A stretch of DNA of 64,000 bases from Sphingomonas sp. QA11 (GCF_028473665.1 NZ_CP098774.1:992001-1056000), one strand, 5' to 3'. Counted from the stretch's first letter, positions 1-8,964 are shown. Numbers and translations are program-made. Notes: generated from the sequence alone by a model not told the origin.

Positions 1-231
1 GGGAGGAACGGGGACGCCGGTCTCGGCGATACTCCAGGCGTCGATCTCGATCGTCACCTCGGCGTCGATGCAGGTTGATGCGATATGATGGAGCGGTTCG
101 AACAGCCGCGCGGCGAGGGCAGGGCCCGCGACGCGGATCCGGATGGCGACACCCGCTATGACGACATCTAGCGTCTCCGGTGGGACGCGGGCACAGGCGG
201 CGGCGAAAGCGGCGCCGGGATCTGCGGTCAT
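1..231 (-). CDS. Unidentified protein, 5' part only (runs off left edge)
   Basis: The reading frame opens with ATG at 231 and stays open for 77 codons to the window edge, so only the N-terminus is visible. The start overlaps the stop of the upstream glycosyltransferase by four bases (ATGA), which implies translational coupling in one operon with the glycosyltransferase, PqqD-like and GMC genes. The visible part is Ala-, Ile- and Val-rich with no signal peptide or membrane segment. No family is recognised with confidence. PqqD-like genes are often followed by HPr-kinase-related proteins, which is one guess from context only. Confidence 0.6.
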   Translation of the reverse strand, partial: MTADPGAAFAAACARVPPETLDVVIAGVAIRIRVAGPALAARLFEPLHHIASTCIDAEVTIEIDAWSIAETGVPVPP

Positions 232-941
232 GTCGACCAGTGATGCACGGGGCGCAACGCGCCTTCCTTGCGTCGCCGGTCGAGGTTGCGCTTTGCGATG
301 GTCAGGAAATCGTCGATGACTTGGTTTGCATTGGTCAGACTGTGGTTGGATCCGTGAATCCGCCGTAACACCAGCACCTCTTCAACGATCGCCGGTCTCA
401 ACTTCAACGCATCGGCACGCAAGAACCAGTCCTGGTCAGCGCGGGTGAGCGTGCCGGTGTCGAATGCGCCGACGCGGTCGAAAGCGGCACGGCGCATGAG
501 GAGACATTGCATCAGCCGCCCGAGCCTCGGGCTGTCGTCGAGTGGTCCCGGCTTTTCCCCGTCCATGGCGATGTGGCGTACGAGGGTCAGGCTGTAATCG
601 GCTGCCGGATCAGCTTCGAGCGCCGCAAGCTGGGCCGCGATCTTGCCGGGCAACCAAAGGTCGTCCACATCGAGAAAGGCGATGAAATCCCCACGCGCCA
701 GCACGACGCCGGCATTGCGCGCAGCCGCGACGCCCGCCTGCGCTTGCCGGTGCACGCGGACCCCATCGAAGCCGGCAGCGATTGCGCCTGACGCATCCGA
801 CGATCCGTCATCTACGACGATGACCTCAAGCTCAGCCCCGCGTTGGTGCAGAATACTGGTTAACGCCTGCGCCAGGAAGGCCCCGCCATTGTGCACCGGA
901 ACGATGCAAGAAACACGCGCGCTCGGGCTGCGATCAGTCAC
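228..941 (-). CDS. Family 2 glycosyltransferase
   Basis: A 237-residue GT-A fold glycosyltransferase that would move a sugar from a nucleotide-sugar donor to an unknown acceptor in the cytoplasm. The N-terminal VSCIVPVHNGG strand, the VVDDGSSD nucleotide-binding loop (about residues 43-49) and the metal-binding DVDD (91-94) followed by LWLPGK are typical of GT2. There is no membrane segment, so it is probably soluble. It lies 24 bases downstream of the PqqD-like gene and overlaps the next gene by four bases, so all are likely co-transcribed. The acceptor may be a peptide or glycan handled by this cluster; this is inference. Confidence 0.88.
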   Translation of the reverse strand: MTDRSPSARVSCIVPVHNGGAFLAQALTSILHQRGAELEVIVVDDGSSDASGAIAAGFDGVRVHRQAQAGVAAARNAGVVLARGDFIAFLDVDDLWLPGKIAAQLAALEADPAADYSLTLVRHIAMDGEKPGPLDDSPRLGRLMQCLLMRRAAFDRVGAFDTGTLTRADQDWFLRADALKLRPAIVEEVLVLRRIHGSNHSLTNANQVIDDFLTIAKRNLDRRRKEGALRPVHHWST

Positions 942-965
942 GACGGTATCCTGAGCCCGTCCGGG

Positions 966-1442
966 TCAGGCCCGCAGCGGCGGATCGAGGGCAAAGGCCT
1001 GTTCCATGTCGTCGAAGGCGAGCAGGCTCGGCGGTGCGTAGGTCGCGAAACCAGGTACACGCCCGACCGGGTTTCGTGGCGGAGTGGCCTCGCCGATTGG
1101 CTCCAGCAGGCCGATTTCGATCAGATGCGCAATGAAGGTGCGGACGTCTTGGGCGACATCTTCACTCAATACATCGCAGCTTGCGGTAATGTTTCTGACG
1201 ATCGAATCAAGATTATCTCCATCTGCAATGGCTTCCCAGATGAAGGCGCCCACTTCATTGGAGGAATAATAGAGTCCATTCTGCAGGTTGATGACGACTA
1301 ATTCCCCATCCATTACCTTGCCGGCCACATGGGTCGCTATAGAGATTGGGCAGAATTGCACCTGCGGTCTTTCAATATTTAAGGGGTCGGAACTGCTTGT
1401 AAAGCTGTTCGCTTCCCTACGAATCGAAGGGCCGAAAGTCAA
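966..1442 (-). CDS. PqqD-like peptide chaperone / recognition element
   Basis: A 158-residue protein whose centre (VINLQNGLYYSSNEVGAFIW, then a helical region ending in LIEIGLLEP) matches the PqqD family, small winged-helix domains that bind leader peptides of ribosomally made peptides. The family normally has about 90 residues; here there are roughly 30 extra at the N-terminus and a C-terminal tail. It is not evidence of PQQ synthesis, since no other pqq gene is nearby. Its base composition is visibly more AT-rich than its neighbours (for example around 1200-1400), which may indicate transfer. It sits between the GMC oxidoreductase and the glycosyltransferase, so a modification role is plausible. 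Confidence 0.8.
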   Translation of the reverse strand: MTFGPSIRREANSFTSSSDPLNIERPQVQFCPISIATHVAGKVMDGELVVINLQNGLYYSSNEVGAFIWEAIADGDNLDSIVRNITASCDVLSEDVAQDVRTFIAHLIEIGLLEPIGEATPPRNPVGRVPGFATYAPPSLLAFDDMEQAFALDPPLRA

Positions 1443-1549
1443 TTCGATGAGGCGCTGTCAATGGTCGCCCCGACTGGCTGACGGGAGCGTGGCGTAGGGC
1501 AGGTCGGCGGGGCAAGGCCGGATAGCTATGCGCCCGATGGCAGGTAACG

Positions 1550-3034
1550 CTACTTGCCTACCCTGCTGCGCAGGTGCTCGGCCAGCCGGATCGAAAGCGT
1601 GATGATCGTGAAGGTCGGATTGGAGATTCCGGTCGATGGAAAGACGGAGGAGCCTGCGACATAGAGATTGTCGAGCGAGTGCACCTTGAGGTTAGCGTCG
1701 ACCACGCCCTGGGTTGGGTCGGCCGACATGCGCGTCGTTCCGATATGGTGACCGTTGACGACCAGCTGGCCCTTCACGCTTTCCCATGAGGGATAATAGA
1801 CATCGCCGTTCAGGGCGTTGACCGCGGTTTTGAACAACTGGGTCGACTGGGTGTAGGTCGTCTCGTCCCTTTGGCTGAGCTGCCACGTGATACGAGTCTG
1901 TCGCTGCCCGAAGACCTTGTCGAGCGAATCGGCGAGCCTGACGCGGCTGTCGGGATTCGGGGCCATTTCGAAATAATATTGGCCGCCGCCGGCCCAGAAC
2001 CAGCAGCTGCCGATGCCCAGCGCCCGTTGCTGGTCGGCGCTGGGGGAGAATCGGCCCGTCACCGTCACCCCATTCTGGTCCTGCCACCTGACCGGGCGCG
2101 CGCCGGAGAGGGTGTCGCCGTTCATCAGCCTTGTCTGGCCCGCGGTGAGATAGGGTTGCGTGATAGAAACGACGCCGTTGGCGGAGAGCGGGTGGCACAT
2201 GAAATAGCGGCCGACCTGGTCATGCTCGTTACCGGCATTGGAGAGCAGGAGCTGGCGCGCGTTGGCGACCGCGCCGCATGCCAGCACGAAGACATCGGCC
2301 TTGATGGTGAATTCGGTCGCCTTTTGCGGGGTTGTCCGGACGTTCATACTGGCCACGCGAACTGACTGCACAGCGCCCCGGCTATGGTCGATATCGAGCA
2401 GGCTGGCGTTCAGGATCACGTCGGCCGCGCTTTCCCCGATGGTGATGCCGTCGAACGTCCGGGTTGAGAAATTCAGATAATTCTGGCCCATGAACTGGTA
2501 CATTTCGGTATCGAAACCGGCGAGGCCGGGAACTTCCGCTCCCAGGATGTCGGCCCAATATTCGGCGCTGAAATTATCGGCATGGAGCACGCAGAACGCG
2601 GCTGCTTTCGCATAATAGGAGTCGAGGTCAGAGCGGCTGATCGGCCAGCCGGGAAAGCCCGGACGCGCCTCGAAATCGATCGGGTCGAGTGGCCGGGACT
2701 GGCCGCCCCAATGCGCGGAGGTGCCGCCATAGATGCGCTCGCGCTCCCAAGCGCTGTTGGTCTGTCCTGAATAAGGCTGGATGAGGAACTGGGGCTCGTT
2801 GGAGGTGAACAGGCCATCCGATATACCCTCGTAGAGCAGGGTCTTGTCCGGCCAGCTTGCCTGGAAATTATCACCGGCGGCGCGGTAGTCGCGGCTTCCC
2901 TCGATCAGGGTAACCTTCAGTCCCGCCTTTTGCAGATGCCACGCTGCGGTGATCCCCGCCGGACCTGATCCGATAATGCACACCTGAGTCGAAACTACGG
3001 TGCCGTTGGAGATATCCCTGCCGTCTCTGATCAT
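1550..3034 (-). CDS. GMC-family FAD oxidoreductase
   Basis: A 494-residue flavoprotein. The FAD-binding Rossmann motif IGSGPAG is at residues 21-27. The C-terminal GMC domain has HHIGTTRM starting at about 429 and the late FAD motif ending in GISNPT near 472. GMC enzymes oxidise alcohols or sugars using FAD; the substrate here is unknown. No signal peptide is seen, so it is probably cytoplasmic. It is the first gene of a minus-strand group with the PqqD-like protein (107 bases downstream) and the glycosyltransferase. Its start at 3034 follows a relatively AT-rich intergenic stretch that should hold the promoter. Confidence 0.9.
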   Translation of the reverse strand: MIRDGRDISNGTVVSTQVCIIGSGPAGITAAWHLQKAGLKVTLIEGSRDYRAAGDNFQASWPDKTLLYEGISDGLFTSNEPQFLIQPYSGQTNSAWERERIYGGTSAHWGGQSRPLDPIDFEARPGFPGWPISRSDLDSYYAKAAAFCVLHADNFSAEYWADILGAEVPGLAGFDTEMYQFMGQNYLNFSTRTFDGITIGESAADVILNASLLDIDHSRGAVQSVRVASMNVRTTPQKATEFTIKADVFVLACGAVANARQLLLSNAGNEHDQVGRYFMCHPLSANGVVSITQPYLTAGQTRLMNGDTLSGARPVRWQDQNGVTVTGRFSPSADQQRALGIGSCWFWAGGGQYYFEMAPNPDSRVRLADSLDKVFGQRQTRITWQLSQRDETTYTQSTQLFKTAVNALNGDVYYPSWESVKGQLVVNGHHIGTTRMSADPTQGVVDANLKVHSLDNLYVAGSSVFPSTGISNPTFTIITLSIRLAEHLRSRVGK

Positions 3035-3401
3035 ATGACCTCACCCCAAGATATCGTGAAGATAGTGTGGCGTACAAAGCTGGTCGATTTTCAGAGCGTT
3101 TTTAACGTTTCGAATGAGAGATGTATTTACGGAGTTGTAGCCGAACTGGTTCCTTGGATTGGGAATGTTTGTCTTGGTGAAGTTCTATCTGCGCGCCAAG
3201 GGCTGGTAGTGCGACGTGATGGGCTGAATGTTCGTCGATCGTTCGGTCCTGGAACACGGTTATGCTCACGTCGCTTTCTGCTGCCCTTGACCAGGACGGC
3301 GTCGGGCAAATCTCGACGGAACAGGCGCCGGCCTCGAATTCCTGTTTGACGATCGTTCAACAACCGGGGACAAGCACCGGATCGATGAAGATCGGGAGGA
3401 A
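3035..3401. other. Divergent intergenic region (367 bases)
   Basis: This lies between the divergently read GMC oxidoreductase and amidohydrolase genes. The left third is AT-richer than its surroundings, as expected for promoters. Short frames on both strands lack family features and good ribosome-binding sites, so no gene is called. I looked for a precursor peptide here for the PqqD-like protein and found none that I could defend. A GGAGG at about 3396-3400 serves the downstream amidohydrolase. Confidence 0.6.
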
Positions 3402-4694
3402 ATGATGGGGTCCAGGCTGATTGCGCGCATCTTGGGGATAGCGGCGTCGGCCGCGCTGGCAATAGCTCCTGCCACGGCCGAGACCCTCTATGTTCGTGCC
3501 GGGAAGCTGGTCGATACCGAAAAGGGTCTGGTCCTCACCGACCGGCTGATCCGTATCGACGACGGGCGCGTAACCGCCGTGACACCTTGGGCACCGCCGC
3601 CGGCGGGCGCGGTGGTAACTGACTGGAGCGGCTACACGGTGCTGCCCGGCCTGATCGATATGCACACTCATCTCGTCGACTCGGAACAGTCGGCCAATGT
3701 CGCCGAACCCCTGCTGCATTCGGGGGCCGATATCGCGCTGCTCGGCGCGAAGCATGCACGCGATACGCTTGCGGCAGGCTTCACCAGCGTCCGCGACGTC
3801 GGCACGTTCCGCGCATTTGGTGACGTTTCGCTGCGCAACGCGATCGACAGAGGGCTGGTCGAAGGGCCGAGAATGAGTGTCGCCGGCGCTTATCTCACCG
3901 TCCCCGGCGGCGGCGGCGAGGTCACCGGCATGGCCCCCGATGTCGAGGTTCCCGCGATCATGCGTATGGGCGTGGTCACCGGCCCCGCCGACATGACGGT
4001 CAAGGCGCGTCGCCTTTTCCAGAATGGCGCCGATTTTCTGAAGCTGATCGCGACCGGCGCCGTGCTCGCCGCCGGTACAGAGCCCGGTGCGCCCGAACTG
4101 ACCGAGGAGGAGATGCATGCCGCCGTCGCCGAGGCGGCGCGCAACGGCAGCTATGCCACCGCCCATGCGCACGGGGCCGAGGGCATCAAGCTGGCGATCC
4201 GCGCCGGTGTGCGCTCGATCGAGCACGCCTCGCTGATCGACGACGAGGGTATCGCGCTGGCGAAAGCAAAGGGCGTCTGGCTGGTGATGGATATCTATAA
4301 TGGCGACTATATCGACCAGGTCGGCAGGCGCGACGGATGGTCCGCCGAGATCCTACGCAAGAATATCGAAACGACCGACGCCCAGCGCGAGGGGTTCCGC
4401 AAGGCGGTGCGGGCGGGCGTGAAGATCGCCTATGGCACCGATGCGGGGGTCTATCCGCACGGCATGAATGCGCGGCAGTTCAGCTACATGGTCCGTTTCG
4501 GCATGACGCCGATGCAGGCAATCCAGTCAGCGACGACCAGCGCCGCGGCGTTGATGGGCAAGTCAGCTGACGTCGGTGCCGTCTCGCCCGGCCATTATGC
4601 CGACATGGTCGCCGTGAAGGGCGATCCGCTCGCTGATATCGCGCTTCTCGAAAAGGTCGATCATGTCATGAAGGGCGGCAAGCTGGTCAGATAA
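3402..4694 (+). CDS. Exported amidohydrolase (imidazolonepropionase-like)
   Basis: A 430-residue metal-dependent hydrolase of the amidohydrolase superfamily with an N-terminal signal peptide (about 1-26, ending ATA-ETL). The metal-binding HxH lies in DMHTH (H88, H90 from this start). Later ligands fit ATAHAHG, SIEHASLID and the YGTDAG aspartate motif. Such secreted or periplasmic members cleave cyclic amides or Xaa-Pro-like dipeptides; the true substrate is unknown. Two ATGs are adjacent; the second, at 3405, is better spaced from the GGAGG. A second exported amidohydrolase is encoded at 32316. Confidence 0.9.
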   Translation: MMGSRLIARILGIAASAALAIAPATAETLYVRAGKLVDTEKGLVLTDRLIRIDDGRVTAVTPWAPPPAGAVVTDWSGYTVLPGLIDMHTHLVDSEQSANVAEPLLHSGADIALLGAKHARDTLAAGFTSVRDVGTFRAFGDVSLRNAIDRGLVEGPRMSVAGAYLTVPGGGGEVTGMAPDVEVPAIMRMGVVTGPADMTVKARRLFQNGADFLKLIATGAVLAAGTEPGAPELTEEEMHAAVAEAARNGSYATAHAHGAEGIKLAIRAGVRSIEHASLIDDEGIALAKAKGVWLVMDIYNGDYIDQVGRRDGWSAEILRKNIETTDAQREGFRKAVRAGVKIAYGTDAGVYPHGMNARQFSYMVRFGMTPMQAIQSATTSAAALMGKSADVGAVSPGHYADMVAVKGDPLADIALLEKVDHVMKGGKLVR

Positions 4695-4789
4695 CCCCTT
4701 ATCCGCTGTGTTTTCCGAAGCGGGCCTCCATGAATCATACCGGACTCGGCATCCACTCTTCCTCAGGCAGTATGAGTGTGCGGGTCGCG

Positions 4790-4832
4790 GCTAACGCATT
4801 AGCATTGACTAATGTATTAGTCTTGGCTAATG
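4790..4832. promoter_or_regulatory. Tandem palindromic operator for the ArsR-type regulator
   Basis: Two adjacent palindromes and a half site lie just upstream of the regulator start. The first, 4790-4803, is GCTAAC-GC-ATTAGC with one mismatch. The second, 4807-4822, is a perfect GACTAAT-GT-ATTAGTC. A further GCTAAT is at 4826-4831. The arrangement and its distance from the ATG at 4841 suggest negative autoregulation by the ArsR-type protein. Binding is inferred, not shown. Confidence 0.65.
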
Positions 4833-4840
4833 ATTTGCCC

Positions 4841-5170
4841 ATGCTCGAAGCCGTCGCCATCACCGCCGTCATGCGCACGCTCGCCGATCCGACGCGGCGC
4901 GGCATCTTCGAACGTGTCGTCAATGCGAAGGAGATCACCGTTGCCGACCTGACCAAAGGCAGCGGCGTCACCCAGGGCGCCATTTCCCAGCACCTGAAAT
5001 CGCTCAGGCAGGCCGGTCTCGTCGCCGAGCGTCCCGAGGGACGCAACGTCTATTACAGCGCCCGGCCCGATGGCCTTGCCCCGCTGGTCGACTGGATGGA
5101 CCATTACGGTGTCTTCTGGCGTGACCGCTTCGCTGATCTCCGCTCTCTTCTGAAGGAAATCGATCCATGA
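4841..5170 (+). CDS. ArsR-family helix-turn-helix regulator
   Basis: A 109-residue winged-helix repressor. The family signature RTLADPTRRGIFERVV is followed by the recognition helix GVTQGAISQHLKSLRQAGLV and the wing EGRNVYYSA. No metal-binding CxC is present, so it probably does not sense metals. The frame is open further upstream (ATG at 4730), but that extension covers the palindromic operator and does not look like protein, so 4841 was chosen; 4871 is another option. Its stop overlaps the start of the SRPBCC gene by four bases. ArsR/SRPBCC pairs are common and usually act as regulator plus ligand-binding partner. Confidence 0.85.
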   Translation: MLEAVAITAVMRTLADPTRRGIFERVVNAKEITVADLTKGSGVTQGAISQHLKSLRQAGLVAERPEGRNVYYSARPDGLAPLVDWMDHYGVFWRDRFADLRSLLKEIDP

Positions 5171-5649
5171 ATCAGGTTGTGCCGAAGGCTCCGGAATCCC
5201 GGGTCGAAACCTATGATATCGTCGTCGACGAGGTCTTTCCCCACGCGCCCGAGACGATCTGGAAAACGCTGACTGACGGCACCGCCATGGGCCGCTGGCT
5301 GATGGCGCCGACCGGGTTCGAGCCGGTGGAGGGCACCCGCTTTACCTTCCAAACCACCCCTGCCGGCGAATGGGATGGCGTGATCAATTGTCAGGTGCTC
5401 GAGGTCGTGGAGAATCAACGCCTCGCCTTCGCCTGGAAGGGCGGGCACGAGGGCAATGCGGGCTATGGCTCGCCACTCGACACGATCGTCACCTGGACGC
5501 TCACCCCGGCTGGGGACGGCGCCCGCGTCCACATGGTTCACTCGGGCTTCGAGCTACCGAAGAACGAGCGCGCCTTCTCTACGATGAGCCAGGGCTGGAA
5601 GAAGGTGGTGCCGACGATGGCTCAACTCGCCGGCGACGCGGACTTGTGA
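5167..5649 (+). CDS. SRPBCC / AHSA1-like domain protein
   Basis: A 160-residue START-fold protein. It begins with a typical AHSA1 pattern (VVDEVFPHAPETIWKTLTD, then GRWLMAPTGFEPVEGTRFTF) and ends with the long C-terminal helix containing GWKKVVPTMAQL. The fold makes a hydrophobic pocket for a small ligand; no catalytic residue can be assigned. It is cytoplasmic. Its ATG overlaps the stop of the ArsR-type gene, so the two are translated together and it should be controlled by the operator at 4790-4832. A second such pair lies at 39508-40327. Confidence 0.85.
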   Translation: MNQVVPKAPESRVETYDIVVDEVFPHAPETIWKTLTDGTAMGRWLMAPTGFEPVEGTRFTFQTTPAGEWDGVINCQVLEVVENQRLAFAWKGGHEGNAGYGSPLDTIVTWTLTPAGDGARVHMVHSGFELPKNERAFSTMSQGWKKVVPTMAQLAGDADL

Positions 5650-5740
5650 GAGGGCGGATCGGGCCGACAGCTTCCGCTGGACGGGAAAGAAGATCGCGCG
5701 CTTCCAACCTTCACCATGATGCCGCCGACGGAGGGCAGGG

Positions 5741-6961
5741 TTAGCTGAACCGATACGGATCGAAGCATTCCGCATCTGGATCGGTCGCTCCGGAAAGTGC
5801 CGCTGCGATCAGCTCGGTTCCCAGCGCGGCGAAGCTCACCCCGTTTCCGCCGAACCCGCTCGCCAGCCAGAGATTGTCATGGTTTCGCGCCCGACCGATT
5901 GCCGGCAACCCATCCGGCGATGATCCGAACGCTGCCGCCCATGCGCAGTCCACCGTGATGTCCTCGACCGCGATCATCGCCGCCAGCTTTGCGCTGATCG
6001 TACCGCGCTTGGTTTCGATCAGCGCATCGCGCTGCCGGGCGTCGTCGAAATCCTCATCCTCGCCGCCGGCGATCACCCGGCCGTCTGCGGTGGCTCGTGT
6101 GTAGAGATAGGGCGAGGATGCTTCCCAGATCATCGCATTTTCCCGCCATAGCGGTGCGCGCCCGGGCGCTGTCGCGATCGCATAGCTCGATCCGACGGTG
6201 AAGGCGGCGGGCAGGAACCAGACGGCGCGCTCATATCCTGGTGCGAGGATGACGGTTTTCGCCTCGATCCGTCGCCCATCGGCGCCGTGCAACATTGACC
6301 CGCCGCCTGTTTGCTCGATGCGCGCCACGTCGAATGGAAAACAGGCCGCGGCGCCACGCGCTCGCGCCTTGGCGAGTAGGCCGAGCGTCAGCCGCACCGG
6401 ATCGACCTCATAGCTTCCGGCCGAGAGCAGCGCGGCGCGGGGGGCGATATCGAACCGCCCAGCCACGGTCGCGGCATCGAGATAGTCGGATGGCAAGCCC
6501 GCAGCCCGCCGCGCCTCAGCTTCTGCCCGGAGTGCCTGCTCATCGAGCAACGTTCCAGCCAGATATAATTCGGGTCGGTCGATCCGCCCGCATTCGATCT
6601 CTGCATCGTCTATACGTGCTGCCAGCCTCTCCACCGCCGCGAACACGCGCCGCCAGCGTCGTGCGGCTTCCGCCATGCCGATCGTCCCGGCCAACCGGGT
6701 CAGGGGGACATCGGCTGCCCACATCACCAGTGCTGTGGAGGCGGCCGTGCTGCCATGGGCGGGAGGTCGGCGGTCGAGCAGCAGCACGCGACGGCCCTCG
6801 CCTGACAATCGTTCCCCCAGCATCGCCCCCATCACACCCGCGCCGACAATCGCGATGTCGACGCTATCCGAAGGAATCGGATCGGAAGTGAGAGTGTTAT
6901 CATCGATCGCCACCCAGCATGGATGGCCACCACGAAGATCCCGGCGTTCGGTCAGGTCCAC
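5741..6961 (-). CDS. FAD-dependent oxidoreductase of the DAO family
   Basis: A 406-residue flavoprotein. The dinucleotide-binding motif IAIVGAGVMGAMLGERL begins about residue 37, followed by the acidic end of the second strand (LLLDRR). The C-terminus carries GLPAIGRARNHDNLWLASGF and GGNGVSF, typical of DadA/GlpD-like D-amino-acid or glycine oxidases. It would oxidise an amine or hydroxy acid; the exact substrate is unknown. There is no signal peptide. The first 30 residues before the Rossmann fold are longer than usual, so the true start may be internal. It is divergent from the S10 peptidase gene. Confidence 0.85.
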   Translation of the reverse strand: MDLTERRDLRGGHPCWVAIDDNTLTSDPIPSDSVDIAIVGAGVMGAMLGERLSGEGRRVLLLDRRPPAHGSTAASTALVMWAADVPLTRLAGTIGMAEAARRWRRVFAAVERLAARIDDAEIECGRIDRPELYLAGTLLDEQALRAEAEARRAAGLPSDYLDAATVAGRFDIAPRAALLSAGSYEVDPVRLTLGLLAKARARGAAACFPFDVARIEQTGGGSMLHGADGRRIEAKTVILAPGYERAVWFLPAAFTVGSSYAIATAPGRAPLWRENAMIWEASSPYLYTRATADGRVIAGGEDEDFDDARQRDALIETKRGTISAKLAAMIAVEDITVDCAWAAAFGSSPDGLPAIGRARNHDNLWLASGFGGNGVSFAALGTELIAAALSGATDPDAECFDPYRFS

Positions 6962-7268
6962 ATATGTCTCCGAAAAGTCGTATCGTCAGGTAGCGGGGGA
7001 GGCGGTGGCACGGTATCGGCGGAGATAGCGCGATCACCGGATCGCGAAGTCCAAGAGTGCGAACTACCGGGAGGCTTAATTGGCTCCGTGTACCCATCAT
7101 CAAAAACGCGGCCCGCCAATTCGGGTGGCGTTCGTTTCGGCGAAATCGGAAGAGTCGCGCGCGATCAGCCACAGGTTCGATCCGACGTGGATTTTATCGA
7201 TCCGGGGATTGCATCACGCGATTTAACCGGGAAGAAATGTCGTCATTCGCACAACATGGGAGTTCTTC
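6962..7268. other. Divergent intergenic region (307 bases)
   Basis: This region lies between the FAD oxidoreductase (minus) and S10 peptidase (plus) genes and must hold both promoters. No convincing gene, repeat or hairpin was seen. A GGGAG six bases before the GTG at 7269 is the ribosome-binding site of the peptidase. Confidence 0.55.
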
Positions 7269-8915
7269 GTGACCAATAAGCCTCTCGCGCTTGTTCTTGC
7301 CGCCGGCGTCATCCTCGCTCCTGCCATGAGCGCCGCGCAGGACAGTCCCGCGCGCGACAAGAGTGCAGCCACATCCAATGCCGACAAGATGAAGAACGAG
7401 GCGGAGGCCGCCTGGGCCAATGCGCCCATCGCCGAAACAGAGACGACTCATCGCGACGCCGTCACCATCGACGGGCGTCGCTACGCTTATACCGCCTCGG
7501 CCGGCACGCTCACGATCCGCGATATCGAGGGGAAGCCGACTGCCTCGATGTTCTACACCGCCTATACGCTCGATGGGGTGAAGCCGGGGACGAAACGGCC
7601 GGTCACCTTCCTCTACAATGGTGGGCCGGGCAGCCCCTCCTTCTGGCTTCGCATGGGGTCGTTCGCGCCGATCCGTCTTCGTACGACCAATCCCGAATTC
7701 ATCCGGCCTGCGCCCTATGACGTCGGCCCCAATCCGGATTCGCTGCTCGACAAGACCGATCTCGTTTTTCTCGATGCGATCGGCACCGGCTATTCGCGCC
7801 CGCTGGGTGATATGAAGCCCGCTCAATTCTACGGTGTCGACGAGGACGTCGATGCCTTCGCCAAGGGCATCATTCGCTACGTTACCAAATATGGGCGCTG
7901 GATGAGCCCGAAGTTCCTGCTCGGTGAAAGCTATGGGACGTTGCGGTCGGGCGCGCTCGCCTATCAACTGCAGGATCGCGGCATGGCGTTGAACGGCGTC
8001 GTGCTGCTGTCGTCGATCATGAACTATGGCTATCGCCAGCCGGGGCTCGACCAGGTCTATCTCAACTACCTGCCCAGCTATGCAGCGACCGCCTGGTATC
8101 ATAACCGGCTGCAGAACCGGCCTGCCGACGTCGCCACGATCGTTGCACGGGCGCGGGCCTTTGCCACGGGACCCTATATGTCCGCGCTTGCCAAGGGGCA
8201 GTCGATCCCGGATGCCGAGCGCGATCAGGTCGCCGATCAGATGAGCCAGTTGATCGGCCTGTCTCCCGAATTCATCAAGCGGGCGAACCTTCGGATCGAC
8301 CTGGCTCGGTTCCAGAAGGAATTGCTGCGCGGGGAGGCGCGGACGGTTGGCCGGTTCGACTCGCGTTACACCGGCATCGACACCGATGCGGCGGGCGAGC
8401 GGCCGGAGACTGACGCGTCGTCCGACGCGATCTCGGGTGCGTACATCGCCTCGTTCCACGATTATCTCTCGACCACGCTCGGCTACAAGACCGACTTGCC
8501 CTATCGCCTCTCCGCGCGCGATGCGGCTGGTTTCACCTGGAACTGGAAGCATGAGGGCCCCGGCCGTGGCCAGGGCCAGAACAACCCCAACACCGCCGTT
8601 GACCTGGGTGCTGCGATGCGGAGCAATCCGTACCTCAAGGTGCTGTCGATGAACGGCTATTACGACATGGCGACGCCATTTTTCGGGACCGAAAACGACC
8701 TGGGGCACATGATGCTTGAAAGGTCGCAGCAGGCGAACCTGCAATTCACTTATTATCCCGCCGGTCACATGACCTATCTGAACCCGGCTGCGTTGCGCCA
8801 GATGAAGATCGATCTGTCGCGCTGGTACGACGAGGCGGTCAGTGACGCCCGCTCCGCAACCCCGCCCGTTCCGCCAACGAACAGCGCGGCGGAAACGAGT
8901 CCGGTGGCGAATTGA
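7269..8915 (+). CDS. S10-family serine carboxypeptidase, exported
   Basis: A 548-residue peptidase with a signal peptide (about 1-23, ending MSAAQ). The alpha/beta-hydrolase features of family S10 are present: oxyanion region NGGPGSPSFW, nucleophile S221 in GESYGT, the aspartate in NGYYDMATP and the histidine in YPAGHMTYL. Family members remove C-terminal residues from peptides. Location is expected to be periplasmic or outside the cell. The start is GTG, supported by GGGAG six bases upstream. A strong hairpin follows the stop. It fits with the other exported hydrolases in the window as part of peptide scavenging. Confidence 0.92.
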   Translation: MTNKPLALVLAAGVILAPAMSAAQDSPARDKSAATSNADKMKNEAEAAWANAPIAETETTHRDAVTIDGRRYAYTASAGTLTIRDIEGKPTASMFYTAYTLDGVKPGTKRPVTFLYNGGPGSPSFWLRMGSFAPIRLRTTNPEFIRPAPYDVGPNPDSLLDKTDLVFLDAIGTGYSRPLGDMKPAQFYGVDEDVDAFAKGIIRYVTKYGRWMSPKFLLGESYGTLRSGALAYQLQDRGMALNGVVLLSSIMNYGYRQPGLDQVYLNYLPSYAATAWYHNRLQNRPADVATIVARARAFATGPYMSALAKGQSIPDAERDQVADQMSQLIGLSPEFIKRANLRIDLARFQKELLRGEARTVGRFDSRYTGIDTDAAGERPETDASSDAISGAYIASFHDYLSTTLGYKTDLPYRLSARDAAGFTWNWKHEGPGRGQGQNNPNTAVDLGAAMRSNPYLKVLSMNGYYDMATPFFGTENDLGHMMLERSQQANLQFTYYPAGHMTYLNPAALRQMKIDLSRWYDEAVSDARSATPPVPPTNSAAETSPVAN

Positions 8916-8924
8916 ACCCGTGGC

Positions 8925-8964
8925 GGCGGGGTGATGCGCTGGCTTTGCAGCGTATCACCCCGCC
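8925..8964 (+). terminator. Strong hairpin after the S10 peptidase gene
   Basis: A 16-base-pair stem (8925-8940 with 8949-8964) containing a single G-U pair encloses an eight-base loop. It starts nine bases after the stop codon. There is no clear T run, so it may be a transcript-end stabiliser or a dispersed palindrome as well as a terminator. Confidence 0.55.

Noticed and set aside
966..1442. PqqD-like gene as proof of PQQ biosynthesis
   Set aside because: No pqqA, B, C or E nearby; the family is widely used in other peptide pathways.
3035..3349. Possible precursor peptide beside the PqqD-like cluster
   Set aside because: The frame starts inside the promoter region, has no ribosome-binding site, and its second half is Arg-rich random-looking sequence.
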